A DNA stretch of 64,000 bases, from assembly GCA_902472315.1 (NCBI GenBank), contig CABRNM010000004.1, forward strand, positions 1 through 64,000, written 5' to 3'. The translations under genes and the position numbers were made by a program. The first letter of the stretch is position 1. The number at the start of each line of letters is the position of its first letter. Below the pieces are notes generated by a model, which was not told the origin of the DNA, made no database searches, and saw only the letters and a program-made list of their open reading frames with translations. This DNA is from an uncultured Collinsella sp. GTDB taxonomy: Bacteria; Actinomycetota; Coriobacteriia; Coriobacteriales; Coriobacteriaceae. Shown in pieces: positions 23,546-32,618 of the stretch.

Positions 23546-25621
23546 CTAGCGCAGGTACGCCTTTGCGTTGCTCAGGCTGTAGGCGATCGTTGAGCCGTTG
23601 TGCAGCAGTGACGACGTCTGCGGAGTGATCATGCCGGTAATACCCAATGCCAACAGCGCCGAGTTGGTGAGCATCACCTTGGAATACGAACTCGTCAGAC
23701 GGTCGATAAGCCCCTGACTCATGCGGCGCAGGCGCACGATTGCAGCCAGATCCGTATCGGTCAGGATGATATCGGCGACCTCCTTGGCGATGTCGCTTCC
23801 GCCGCCCATGGCCAGCCCCACGTCGGCCAAACCGAGCGCCGGCGAATCGTTGACGCCGTCGCCCACCATGGCAACGTGGCGCCCCTCGCCCTTAATGCGC
23901 TCAACATACGCGTACTTGTCCTCGGGCAGCAGCTCGGCCTTAAACTCGTCGACACCTGCTTCGCGAGCAATGCGCTCGGCCGTGCGCTCCGAGTCGCCCG
24001 TGAGCATGACCACGTGCTTAACGCCCAACGCGTGCAGGTCGGCGATGGCCTCGCGGACCCCGGGCTTAAGCGGGTCCTCGATACCGAGCACGCCCACAAC
24101 GGTGCCGTCGACCGCCAGATACAGCGGCGACAACCCCTGCATCTGGGACTCAATGCGCTCCTTGATGTCGGACTCGAGCTGCGCGCCCTCGTCCTCAAAT
24201 ACAAAGTGCGCGGAACCGATGATGGCGCGACGCCCTTCAATGGACGAAGCGATGCCATGCGCCACGATGTACTCGACGGCGGCATGGCGCTCGCGGTGCT
24301 CGAGCCCACGCTCGCGAGCAGCGTTGACGACGGCGCGTGCCACCGGATGCGGGAAATGCTCCTCTAGGCAGGCAGAAAGGCGCAGGACCTCGTCCTCGCT
24401 CCAACCGTCGGTCGTGAGCACGCAAGCTAGGCGCGGCTGGGCCTCGGTCAGCGTACCGGTCTTATCAAAAACGATGGTATCGGCCTTGGCAAACGACTCA
24501 AAGTACTTCGCACCCTTGACCATGACGCCCATCTTGGCAGCATCGCTCATAGCGGTCATGACGGCGACGGAGCCCGTGAGCTTGAGTGCGCACGAGTAGT
24601 CGACCATCAGCGCCGCCGAGGTCTTAATGAGGCTACGCGTGGTGAGCGCAACCAAACCCGCAAGCAGAAAGTTCCACGGGACGATCCTGTTGGCAAGGTC
24701 CTCCATATGCGACTGGCCCTCGGACTTGAGCGAGTCGGCCGTCTGCACGAGCGAGACGATTGAGCGCAGTTTGGTTTGCGCCGTATTGGCGCGCACGCGC
24801 ACCAAGATGCTGCCGTCTTCCACGACGGTGCCGGCGAACACGTCGTCGCCTGCGCTGCGCTCAACGGCAAGCGGCTCGCCGGTCAGGGTCGCCTGGTTGA
24901 CCATAGCGCTCCCCTGCTCGACCACGCCGTCAATGCAAATGGACATGCCAGTGCGCACGGCGACCAGATCGCCGGGCTCAAGCTCGGTCGCGGCAACGCT
25001 TACCTCGGTGTCGCCGACGACCTTTTGCGCCTTATCGGGCACGTCGAGCAGCGAGTTGATGAGCTCGTTTTCGCTCATGGCGCGGGTGTAGTCCTCGAGC
25101 AGCTCGCCCACGTTGAGCAGGAACATCGTCTGGCCCGCGGTGTCGACATCACGCTTGACGAACGAAATGCCGATGGCCGAAGCGTCGAGCACAGGAACGG
25201 TCAGGCGCGGCTGCGCCAGCTCATGAAGGGCAGCGCGCAAAAATGCCATGTAACCGGCCACGACAAACACCGCACGCAGCGGCGTCGGCAAGAGCCAGCG
25301 ACGTGCGTAATGGGCACCGACGAGTGTCGCCAGGTCCATAACGAGTTTGTGCTTGCGCGGCTCGAGTTGCATCACGTAGCCCGACTTGGCATCGGCGATA
25401 GCTTGAGCATCGAGTGCGCCCAAGGCGTCGAGCACGCTCGCGCGGCGTGGCTCGTCGTACTCCAGCGCCATCTGGCCAATGCGGCCATACACGCGCACCT
25501 TGTGCACGCCGTCGATGTCGCCACCAAGCTTAAGAAGTGCATCGAGATCGCTCTCTGGCACAGGACCCGCCAATTGAAGACGGGTCCTGCCGGGGATCTC
25601 GCTAATAATCGAGAATCTCAT
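23546..25621 (-). CDS. P1B-type heavy-metal-transporting ATPase, SCA motif
   Basis: This 691-residue membrane pump has TGEP (248-251), the phosphorylation site DKTGTLT (Asp386), the HP dipeptide in EEHFPHPVARA and GDGVND. The metal-site helix reads DYSCALKL: Ser343-Cys344-Ala345 in place of the CPC of Cu and Zn/Cd pumps. The last helix has SSLLHNGSTIAYSLSNAKAYLR. The N-terminus lacks a CxxC metal-binding domain. The metal is unknown; the motif hints at a non-copper substrate. A small membrane-associated protein precedes it by 18 bp, and a DtxR-like palindrome lies upstream. Confidence 0.88.
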   Translation of the reverse strand: MRFSIISEIPGRTRLQLAGPVPESDLDALLKLGGDIDGVHKVRVYGRIGQMALEYDEPRRASVLDALGALDAQAIADAKSGYVMQLEPRKHKLVMDLATLVGAHYARRWLLPTPLRAVFVVAGYMAFLRAALHELAQPRLTVPVLDASAIGISFVKRDVDTAGQTMFLLNVGELLEDYTRAMSENELINSLLDVPDKAQKVVGDTEVSVAATELEPGDLVAVRTGMSICIDGVVEQGSAMVNQATLTGEPLAVERSAGDDVFAGTVVEDGSILVRVRANTAQTKLRSIVSLVQTADSLKSEGQSHMEDLANRIVPWNFLLAGLVALTTRSLIKTSAALMVDYSCALKLTGSVAVMTAMSDAAKMGVMVKGAKYFESFAKADTIVFDKTGTLTEAQPRLACVLTTDGWSEDEVLRLSACLEEHFPHPVARAVVNAARERGLEHRERHAAVEYIVAHGIASSIEGRRAIIGSAHFVFEDEGAQLESDIKERIESQMQGLSPLYLAVDGTVVGVLGIEDPLKPGVREAIADLHALGVKHVVMLTGDSERTAERIAREAGVDEFKAELLPEDKYAYVERIKGEGRHVAMVGDGVNDSPALGLADVGLAMGGGSDIAKEVADIILTDTDLAAIVRLRRMSQGLIDRLTSSYSKVMLTNSALLALGITGMITPQTSSLLHNGSTIAYSLSNAKAYLR

Positions 25622-25639
25622 AGTTTGTGCCTGGGAGCG

Positions 25640-25885
25640 TTACTCGGCCGCCTCGTCAGCAGCGGCCTCGCTCTGGGTGATGTAGGCAGCCTCGGCAACC
25701 ATGTCATCGACATTGGCCTTGGCCTGCTCGACCATGTCCTGGTAGCCGTTCTTGATGCGCATGCCGCACGCGATGCCCTGCACGCAGGCATTCTTGACCG
25801 GAGCGCTGGTAAGCAGCTTGATACCGGCCGTGCCAAGCAGAAAACCGCCACCGACAAGCAGGGTATTGAACGTCGACTTCTTCAT
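25640..25885 (-). CDS. Small membrane-associated protein in the metal ATPase operon
   Basis: An 81-residue protein with one N-terminal hydrophobic segment (LLVGGGFLLGTAGIKLL, about 9-25), a VKNACVQGIACGMRIKNGYQ segment with two cysteines, and an acidic Ala/Glu-rich tail. Small proteins with this layout are found beside P1B ATPases in gut bacteria. A role as metal chaperone or pump subunit is inference. ATG 25885 follows GGGAGAAG. Confidence 0.65.
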   Translation of the reverse strand: MKKSTFNTLLVGGGFLLGTAGIKLLTSAPVKNACVQGIACGMRIKNGYQDMVEQAKANVDDMVAEAAYITQSEAAADEAAE

Positions 25886-25970
25886 GTTGCTTCTCCCTTT
25901 TGCCGCATTTGACGCGGCACGGTGCCTCAGCACCCGAGTAAACAAGTTTGCTCGAGCACACTTTTAGAAA

Positions 25971-25992
25971 ATAGTTTAGTTTATCTAACTAT
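25971..25992. promoter_or_regulatory. Candidate DtxR/MntR-type operator
   Basis: The 22-bp near-palindrome ATAGTTTAGTTT..AACTAT resembles the TTAGGTTAG-type boxes of DtxR-family metal repressors. It lies about 90 bp upstream of the metal ATPase operon. No regulator gene is in the window. Confidence 0.4.
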
Positions 25993-26042
25993 TAAGTTCA
26001 ACAATGGTTAACTTTTTGGAAACTATGGCGATGAACTCAATA

Positions 26043-26088
26043 TGACAAAGGGACCGTCCCTTGTCACATTATGGGACAGTCCCTTTGC
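26043..26088. repeat. Dispersed palindrome, family A copy 1
   Basis: Arms CAAAGGGACCGTCCC and GGGACAGTCCCTTTG with one mismatch, 8 bp past the stop of the ABC gene at 26096. It shares its core with 32363-32389. Confidence 0.8.
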
Positions 26089-26095
26089 CACAATC

Positions 26096-27853
26096 CTACA
26101 GCTGCCAGTCCGCCGCCTCCTTTTGCAGCGCAACCATGCGGGCGAATTCTCCACCTGCCGCCTTGAGCTGCGCCGGAGTGCCCTGCTCGGCAACCACACC
26201 ATCCTTGAGCACAACGATTTTGTCGGCATTTTCCACCGTACGCATACGGTGGGCAATAACGATAACCGTTTTACCTGCAAGCAGACGGGAGAGTGCCTGC
26301 TGTACCACGGTCTCGTTCTCTACATCCAAGCTTGCCGTCGCCTCGTCCAACAGCACGATGGGCGCGTCTTTGAGCAGCGCGCGGGCGATAGAGATGCGCT
26401 GGCGCTCGCCGCCGGACAGCTTGGAGCCGTTCTCGCCGATCATGGTGTCGTAGCCCTGCGGCATGCGGTTCACGAACTCATCGCAGTTGGCGGCACGCGC
26501 GGCCGCAAGCACTTCCCCATCGGTGGCATCGCGGCGGCCAAGGCGGATGTTTCCCATCACCGTGTCGTCAAAGAGCAGCACGTCTTGGAACACAATGGCG
26601 TAGTCGCGCAGGAGCACCTCGGGATCGACGCTCGCAACATCCACACCGCCCACAGCAACCTTGCCCGCAGTGGCATCCCAAAAGCGCGCGGCCAGGCGGC
26701 TCACCGTGGACTTACCGGAACCCGAAGGACCGACCAGCGCCGTGACCTCGCCTTCCTTGGCGGTAAAGCTCACATCGGTAAGAACTTTCTCGCCGGCGCG
26801 GCCGTCCTCGCCCGCACCATAGCCAAATGCCACGTGATCGAATACCACATCGTGGCCCGCAGGCTCAAATTTCTCGCTGCCCCGCGCCACAGGCTCTTCC
26901 ATGATGGAACGCATGCGCTTGGCAGACGCCTCGGCGGCAAACAGCTCGGACATTAACATTAACGCCTGGTCAAAGGGCGCATAGATACGGCTCACCATAA
27001 GCAGGAAGGCAAACATCACCAAGAAGTCGACCTGCCCGGAGGCGACCACCGCGGCGCCCGTAACCAGCGTGGTGGCAATGCCCAGACGCAAGATGACAAA
27101 GGCGGAGTTGACCAAAAGCCCGTTAGCGAGCTCGCCCTTGGTGGTCTCGCGCTCCTCGGCATCGATCACGGCGTTGAGCCCCTCAAGATAATGGGCCTCC
27201 TGGTTGGTGGCGCGGATCTCGCGAACGCAGTCGAGCGTCTCTTGAATAGCCTCGGTAACCTTGACCTTCTCGGCACGCACGCGATCGAACACCGGGGTCA
27301 TGGGACCGCGTGTTAGATACAGCACGGCAAAGGCCACGGGAACGCTCCAAAACGCCGCGATCGCCAGCTGCCAGCAAAAGAACAGCGACGCCACGAACAC
27401 AATGGCGCTTGCGATGATGGCACCCCAAAGCTCTCCCAGCACGTGGCTGTAGGCGTGCTCCATGGCCTGGACGTCACCCATGATGGTCTCGGTTAAATCG
27501 GCCAGATCACGACGACCAAAAAACGACAGCGGCAGTTTGCGCAAGCGCTCGGCGATCTCCATGCGCTGCTTGCCGCACTCCTCGTAAAAGATGCAGTAGG
27601 TGTAGTAATACTGCTGCCAGTTAGAGGCAAAGAGCAACACGAAAAAGACCAGGAGGCCGCCCACGATCGGCAGGGCATCCGGCAGGTCAGCCCCGCTGAC
27701 GAGATGCTCGACAAAGCCGGCCATGACCAGGAATAAAAAGCCCATGCCGGCCATGGTAATGAGATTGGTGAGCGTGGTCCAGAAAATGCCGCGTTTTACG
27801 CCGGCGACGCCTTTATCGGATAGGAAATACTTCTTTTGGAATGAGGCGAACAT
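26096..27853 (-). CDS. ABC transporter, fused membrane and ATPase domains (subunit 2)
   Basis: This 585-residue half-transporter has six predicted membrane helices (about 20-320) and an ATPase domain with Walker A GPSGSGKST, signature LSGGERQRIS and Walker B IVLLDEATASLD. It follows its partner with no gap (ATG directly before the partner's stop in minus-strand order), so the two form a heterodimer. A divergent AraC regulator next to the pair recalls the YbtPQ-type arrangement, in which exporter-fold ABC proteins import siderophores. The true substrate and direction are unknown. Confidence 0.88.
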   Translation of the reverse strand: MFASFQKKYFLSDKGVAGVKRGIFWTTLTNLITMAGMGFLFLVMAGFVEHLVSGADLPDALPIVGGLLVFFVLLFASNWQQYYYTYCIFYEECGKQRMEIAERLRKLPLSFFGRRDLADLTETIMGDVQAMEHAYSHVLGELWGAIIASAIVFVASLFFCWQLAIAAFWSVPVAFAVLYLTRGPMTPVFDRVRAEKVKVTEAIQETLDCVREIRATNQEAHYLEGLNAVIDAEERETTKGELANGLLVNSAFVILRLGIATTLVTGAAVVASGQVDFLVMFAFLLMVSRIYAPFDQALMLMSELFAAEASAKRMRSIMEEPVARGSEKFEPAGHDVVFDHVAFGYGAGEDGRAGEKVLTDVSFTAKEGEVTALVGPSGSGKSTVSRLAARFWDATAGKVAVGGVDVASVDPEVLLRDYAIVFQDVLLFDDTVMGNIRLGRRDATDGEVLAAARAANCDEFVNRMPQGYDTMIGENGSKLSGGERQRISIARALLKDAPIVLLDEATASLDVENETVVQQALSRLLAGKTVIVIAHRMRTVENADKIVVLKDGVVAEQGTPAQLKAAGGEFARMVALQKEAADWQL

Positions 27854-29680
27854 TTAGGCCTCGCCTCCCTTCGTGACGGCGGCATCCGCGGTCGCTGCAG
27901 TGATTTTCCAGCTCGCGGCCTGTTCGTACTCGGCCCACATCTTGGCATACAGGCCATTTTGGGACAGCAACTCGGCATGGGTACCCGACTCCTGCACGCT
28001 GCCCTGGTTGAGCACCACGATTTGGTCTGCGCCCACTACAGTCGAGAGTCGGTGCGCGATCATAATGACCGTGCGACCCGCCGCCAGCTTGCTAAAGGCG
28101 CGCTGGATGAGCGCCTCGTTCTCGGGATCGGCAAACGCCGTGGCCTCGTCGAGCACCACGATAGGCGCGTCTTTAAGGATCGCGCGGGCGAGCGCCACGC
28201 GCTGGACCTCGCCGCCCGAAAGATATGCTCCGCCGGCACCGAGCATGGTATTGATGCCCTGTGGGAGCTTGGCCACAATGTCGTCGCACTGAGCTGCGGA
28301 GAGGGCCGCACGCACTTCGTCGTCAGTGGCCGTAGGCTTGGAGGCGCGCACGTTATCAGCAAGTGTTTGCCGGAACAGCTGGTTGGTCTGGAACACGAAG
28401 GCGACCTGGTCCATAAGCTCGTGCGGATCCATATCGCGAACGTCCACACCGCCTACGAGCACTCGACCCGAGGAAACATCCCAAAAACGCGGGATCAGGC
28501 TTGCGCAGGTTGACTTACCGCCACCCGAGGGGCCCACCAGGGCGAGGGTGCTACCCGCGGAAACGCTAAAACTCACATGGCTAACGGCAGGTGCTTCGGC
28601 GCCCTCGTAGGTAAAGCTCACATCCTCAAATCGCACGTCGCTGCCGGCAGGGTGCTTGGGTTGGGCGGGCACGGAGAGCTGCTTGGAATCCATGACGCTT
28701 CGGATGCGAGCCAGCGAATCGGCACTCATCTGAGAGGCCTCGCCCACAAACATGAGCTTGGTCATGGCCGTCGGTACCACAGCCGAAAATATCGCGTAAA
28801 ACGTGAAGTTGGTCATAAAATGCGCGAAGTCCGTCTCGCCTGGCGCCAACAGCAACGCCACGGGCAACAGGAATACCACAAGACCATTGAGCGCGGTAAG
28901 GTTGAGTACCTGCGGACCTCGGCAGAACGTGCCCGCATAGTTTTGTGCCATGTCGGCGTATTCGGCGATCGCATCGTGGAAGGCCTTAAAGGAGTAGACC
29001 GTCTGCTGAAACACCTTGACCACGGGGATGCCGCGTACGTATTCGGTGCCGGTCTTGTTCATCTTGACCAGCGCTCCCATGTAGGCCTTCATAAACTCGG
29101 CGCCTTCGCCGCTCATCATGGTGGCCATGGCGCCAAACGAAACGACGACCGAGATAAGGCATGCCGCGCCCAAGCGCCAATCGAGGGCGAAAAGCAACAC
29201 GAGCAGGCCTGCGACCATGGCGGTGGCGCCGGCGATATCGGGCAGCATGTGCGCGAGCAGGGTCTCGGTGGAGGCGGCACATCCGTCTACAATACGGCGC
29301 AGCTCACCGGTGGCATGCGTGTCAAAGTAGCCGAGCGGCAGCTTAAGCAGGTGCTCGCTCGTAGTCTTGCGGATATTGGACGCGCAGCGAAACGCAGACA
29401 GGTGCGTGCACATGAGCCCCACGAAATAAGCTACGATGCTTGCCAGGGCAAAACCCACGGCCCACCAGCCATACATCGCGATGTCGCAGGCTTCGCTCCA
29501 GTTAGGTGCCACGGCGATCAGGTCGCGAGCGACAAGCCAAATGCACACGTACGGGCCAAAGCTCAGCAGCTGCGAGAGCGCCGAGAGCGCCATGCCCAGA
29601 TACGTTAGGAATTTACGGTCACCGGCATACGCGAGCAACTCGCCGATGCCTCCACCTTCCCTTTTTGATCCCTTTGCCAT
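27854..29680 (-). CDS. ABC transporter, fused membrane and ATPase domains (subunit 1)
   Basis: This 608-residue half-transporter has a membrane domain, then Walker A GPSGGGKST, signature YLSGGEVQRVALARA and Walker B IVVLDEATAFADPENEA. The FADPENE form after the Walker B glutamate is frequent in YbtP/Q-like subunits. The start ATG 29680 (MAKGSKREGGG) follows AAGGAAT; upstream codons are dismissed. It is first in a two-gene operon and is divergent from the AraC regulator 114 bp away. Confidence 0.88.
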   Translation of the reverse strand: MAKGSKREGGGIGELLAYAGDRKFLTYLGMALSALSQLLSFGPYVCIWLVARDLIAVAPNWSEACDIAMYGWWAVGFALASIVAYFVGLMCTHLSAFRCASNIRKTTSEHLLKLPLGYFDTHATGELRRIVDGCAASTETLLAHMLPDIAGATAMVAGLLVLLFALDWRLGAACLISVVVSFGAMATMMSGEGAEFMKAYMGALVKMNKTGTEYVRGIPVVKVFQQTVYSFKAFHDAIAEYADMAQNYAGTFCRGPQVLNLTALNGLVVFLLPVALLLAPGETDFAHFMTNFTFYAIFSAVVPTAMTKLMFVGEASQMSADSLARIRSVMDSKQLSVPAQPKHPAGSDVRFEDVSFTYEGAEAPAVSHVSFSVSAGSTLALVGPSGGGKSTCASLIPRFWDVSSGRVLVGGVDVRDMDPHELMDQVAFVFQTNQLFRQTLADNVRASKPTATDDEVRAALSAAQCDDIVAKLPQGINTMLGAGGAYLSGGEVQRVALARAILKDAPIVVLDEATAFADPENEALIQRAFSKLAAGRTVIMIAHRLSTVVGADQIVVLNQGSVQESGTHAELLSQNGLYAKMWAEYEQAASWKITAATADAAVTKGGEA

Positions 29681-29794
29681 GAGATTCCTTTCTAACGGCT
29701 TGAGAGTTAACCGTAATGAACTTATCATTGATGTGTTAGCCATGGCTCACAATCAAGCCAGGCGTGGACGTTTCTGCAAAGGAAAGGGACGCTT

Positions 29795-30799
29795 TTGCAA
29801 ATACGGCGGGCAGCGACCGACATAACCGAGCTCTACGCACCGCAATTTGAGCAGTTTGGCCTGGAGCTTACCGGCAAGGGCGCCGTCTTTACCGGCGAGG
29901 TGGCAAACGACCGGGCGCACGGCCGCGCATGGATCATGCCCCTCTCCCCCGCCTGCATCGTCATGGAGCATTTCATCACCCCGACGCACGATATGTACCT
30001 GGCCGAATACACGCCCGAGCCATACGCCTGCGTGAGCGAGGTCAGCGCGCCCACACTTACATGCATGCCCGAGGCTGGCATAACGCCCGCGAACCTCAAA
30101 CCATTGCATGGACCGTGGCCAAACAATGCCGTTTGCAGCTTTATCCAAGATAGCTGTGGCGAGGAATTAAGCCCGCTGTTTGCGGGGGAGCTTTATCACT
30201 CGCGCTCGGTGCTCTTTTTGCCTGGATATTTTGACGAACTGGAGCACCGCTATCCCACCGAGTTCGTGGGAATCTTTGAGGCGTTTGCCGAGCCATGGCA
30301 CGAGGAAGCGACGTCTGCCATCTGCCACACGCTGCGCCGGATTAACGAGGACCGCGCCCGAACCGTAGGCGGACACGTCTATATGCAGGGCATCGTGGAG
30401 ACCATGGTCGCGGAGCTCGCCTGTTCGCGCGCGGCCCACAAGCAGGCGCGGCAGGCGGCAGACACACGCGTCAGCATAACCATTGCCGAAGAAGCAACGG
30501 CAATGATTGAGCGCACGCTCGACAAAGGCAGACGTGTGGGTATCAACGAGGTGGCCGAGAGGCTCTACACAAGCCGCTCCAAACTATGCGCCACCTTTAA
30601 GGCCCAAACTGGCGAATCCCTGGGCGCCTACATTCGCAGACGCCGTATGGAGCGAGCACAGGACCTTTTGGCCGATAGCGCGCTCACGATAGCGCAGGTG
30701 GCAGAGCGTCTAGGCTACCCTCAGCAGGCCGCCTTCGCCCAAGCCTTCAAGCAATACACCGGCACCACCCCCACGGCTTGGCGAAGCAAGCATCGCTAA
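29795..30799 (+). CDS. AraC-family transcriptional regulator
   Basis: This 334-residue protein has a C-terminal double HTH (about 235-334: INEVAERLYTSRSKLCATFK, then GESLGAYIRRRRMERAQDLL, ALTIAQVAERLGYPQQAAFA, FKQYTGTTPTAWR). The N-terminal ligand region is not a recognised cupin. TTG 29795 is the only start with a good RBS (GGAAAGGGA at 29781-29789). It is divergent from the ABC pair and is probably its activator. Direct copies of ACG(T/C)TT.TGCAAA at 29768 and 29790 may be part of the control region. Confidence 0.88.
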   Translation: MQIRRAATDITELYAPQFEQFGLELTGKGAVFTGEVANDRAHGRAWIMPLSPACIVMEHFITPTHDMYLAEYTPEPYACVSEVSAPTLTCMPEAGITPANLKPLHGPWPNNAVCSFIQDSCGEELSPLFAGELYHSRSVLFLPGYFDELEHRYPTEFVGIFEAFAEPWHEEATSAICHTLRRINEDRARTVGGHVYMQGIVETMVAELACSRAAHKQARQAADTRVSITIAEEATAMIERTLDKGRRVGINEVAERLYTSRSKLCATFKAQTGESLGAYIRRRRMERAQDLLADSALTIAQVAERLGYPQQAAFAQAFKQYTGTTPTAWRSKHR

Positions 30800-30863
30800 G
30801 GCCCAAGCTCCCTGGCCGTAACGGAGCGATTAATTAGCCGCCGCCCGTCAGCTCACCCAGGAT

Positions 30864-32228
30864 CTAAACGTCAAGATGCGCACAATCAAGCGCCTTTTTG
30901 ATAAGAGGGACAGATCGATCAGCCAAATACAACGGAATGTTGAGCACCCCGTCGTCGAGCTTTAGGTTCTTAAGTGAGTAGCGGACCCTCAATGGAGTCG
31001 TCTCCGCATGCTTGTCGGCATAGTACTTAAGGCTCTTGGAATGAACGACCTCTCCCGATTTGACCTCGACGGGAACGATTTCGTTTCCGACTTGAATCAA
31101 AAAATCGACTTCGTGCTTCGGCTTCTCGTTTGTCCAATAACGCGGAGCAGCATCTAACTGTGAAAGTAATGCCTGAAGCACATAGTTCTCGGCGAACGAA
31201 CCTTTGAACTCCGAAAATAGCGCATCCGAGATGGCAAAAGCGGACGCATCCAGCCTTGCCATGCGGCGCAGCAAGCCGACATCAAGACAGTAGACTTTAA
31301 ATGCCTTGAGGTCATCGTACGCAGAGAGCGGCACACCACCGGCAGCATTAAGGCGAACCGCCGTGATGAGCCCAGCATCGGCAAGCCATTCCAGAGCATC
31401 CTCGTATTCTCGAGCACGAGCCCCCTCGCGCACCGCACCCCAAACGAACTTTTTGTTCTCGCGCGCCAACTGAGCTGGAATCGAGTTCCATATTTGCGAA
31501 AGCTTGGCGAACTGCGCACGGCCACCATGCTTGGCAAAATCGCGCTCGTAGGAATCCAAGAGATCAGACAACACCTTATCGACCTGAACGATATCGCCCG
31601 TCTCCGCCCACCGGCCAAGAGCCTCTGGCATGCCGCCGCATGCAAAATAACGACGAAGATGCTCGACGAGACGGACATGGAAGAAATCGGGCACTGTCTC
31701 GATCTGATCCAGGCCGCCAAGGTATTCGTCGTAGTTTGCAGCGCCCTCGGCTTTCAGAAACTCGGAAAAGCTCATGGGGCGCATCTCCATGAACTCGACC
31801 TTTCCCACCGGAAAAGCGCTGGTCTCACGGGACAAGCGAACGCCCAACAAAGACCCTGCGCATGCGACGTGATACTCGGGGGCCTCGTCACAGAAGTATT
31901 TAAGGGCGCCGACTGCAGAAGGACAATCCTGGATCTCATCAATAATAAGCAGCGTTTTGCCGGGATCGATAGGCTGTCCAAGTGCCAGGGAAAGATTTGA
32001 GATGATCCGTCGAGGATCGCGCGTACCTTCGAAAAACTGAGCGTACTCGCTCTGTACCCCAGGTGACGGCTCCTCGAGCGTCAGATACACATAATTGAGG
32101 TACGAGGTTCGGCCGAACTCCTTAAGCGCCCACGTCTTTCCAACCTGGCGCGCCCCCTTAAGGATAAGCGGCTTACGATATTCTGACGCTTTCCAAGCGT
32201 TAAGCTTGGCAATGATATCTCGCTGCAT
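30864..32228 (-). CDS. AAA ATPase with DUF4143 domain
   Basis: This 454-residue protein has an AAA_14 domain with Walker A GARQVGKTW near residue 25 and Walker B LLIIDEIQDCPSA near 94. Its DUF4143 C-terminus carries the nuclease-like strand HEVDFLIQVGNEIVPVEVKSG. These ATPases are very common in gut bacteria. Their job is not known, although links to defence or DNA handling have been suggested. GC is lower than the neighbours. A 75-bp palindrome covers its promoter region. Confidence 0.88.
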   Translation of the reverse strand: MQRDIIAKLNAWKASEYRKPLILKGARQVGKTWALKEFGRTSYLNYVYLTLEEPSPGVQSEYAQFFEGTRDPRRIISNLSLALGQPIDPGKTLLIIDEIQDCPSAVGALKYFCDEAPEYHVACAGSLLGVRLSRETSAFPVGKVEFMEMRPMSFSEFLKAEGAANYDEYLGGLDQIETVPDFFHVRLVEHLRRYFACGGMPEALGRWAETGDIVQVDKVLSDLLDSYERDFAKHGGRAQFAKLSQIWNSIPAQLARENKKFVWGAVREGARAREYEDALEWLADAGLITAVRLNAAGGVPLSAYDDLKAFKVYCLDVGLLRRMARLDASAFAISDALFSEFKGSFAENYVLQALLSQLDAAPRYWTNEKPKHEVDFLIQVGNEIVPVEVKSGEVVHSKSLKYYADKHAETTPLRVRYSLKNLKLDDGVLNIPLYLADRSVPLIKKALDCAHLDV

Positions 32229-32247
32229 GGCCGAACCTCCCGCAAAG

Positions 32248-32322
32248 AAACTTCCGTAAACGTGATATTTCCCACATTTTACCCTAGGTAAAATGTGACA
32301 TTTATCACATTTACGGAAGTTT
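32248..32322. repeat. 75-bp palindrome upstream of the AAA ATPase
   Basis: 20-bp outer arms with one mismatch (begins AAACTTCCGTAAACGTGATA, 32248-32267) enclose 11-bp inner arms CACATTTTACC/GGTAAAATGTG around CTA (32273-32297). It starts 20 bp upstream of the gene. It could be a cruciform operator or a MITE-like insertion. Confidence 0.75.
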
Positions 32323-32362
32323 TAAGCTCATTTCGCCACACTTTCATCACATTTATTGCAAT

Positions 32363-32389
32363 GTGACAAAGGGACAGTCCCTTTGTCAC
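32363..32389. repeat. Dispersed palindrome, family A copy 2
   Basis: A perfect palindrome of 13-bp arms (GTGACAAAGGGAC) around one base. Same core as 26043-26088. Confidence 0.85.
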
Positions 32390-32393
32390 CCGC

Positions 32394-32427
32394 ACAAAAA
32401 TGGACGCGCCAACGGCGCGCCCATTCA
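32394..32427 (-). terminator. Terminator of the gatCAB transcript
   Basis: On the minus strand GGGCGCGCC and GGCGCGTCC with a GTT loop are followed by ATTTTTG. It lies 190 bp after the gatB stop, so the 141-bp hairpin in between is transcribed. Confidence 0.8.
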
Positions 32428-32473
32428 CTCTATTTATATCAGCCCACCTGACCCGAACGGCCGAGTCGTCACA

Positions 32474-32614
32474 GAACCCGGGAGTCCCGGCAGGGCGGGT
32501 GCTTGCTCAAAATGAGTTCCGCGCGCAAAGAAGGCCACTTAATGTGGCCTTCGTCTTGCGCAGGACTGTTCGAAATTTTGAGGAAGCACCCGCCCTGCCG
32601 GGGCTCCCGGGTTC
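32474..32614 (-). repeat. 141-bp giant hairpin in the gatB 3' region
   Basis: Terminal arms of 31 bp with one mismatch (32474-32504 and 32584-32614; starts GAACCCGGGAGTCCCGGCAG) enclose CTCAAAAT/ATTTTGAG, GCGCAA/TTGCGC and AGGCCAC/GTGGCCT pairs around TTAAT. It begins 5 bp after the gatB stop and lies before the operon terminator, so it will be part of the mRNA. It is either a structured 3' RNA or a MITE-like element; no target-site duplication is seen. Confidence 0.8.
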
Positions 32615-32618
32615 CCGC

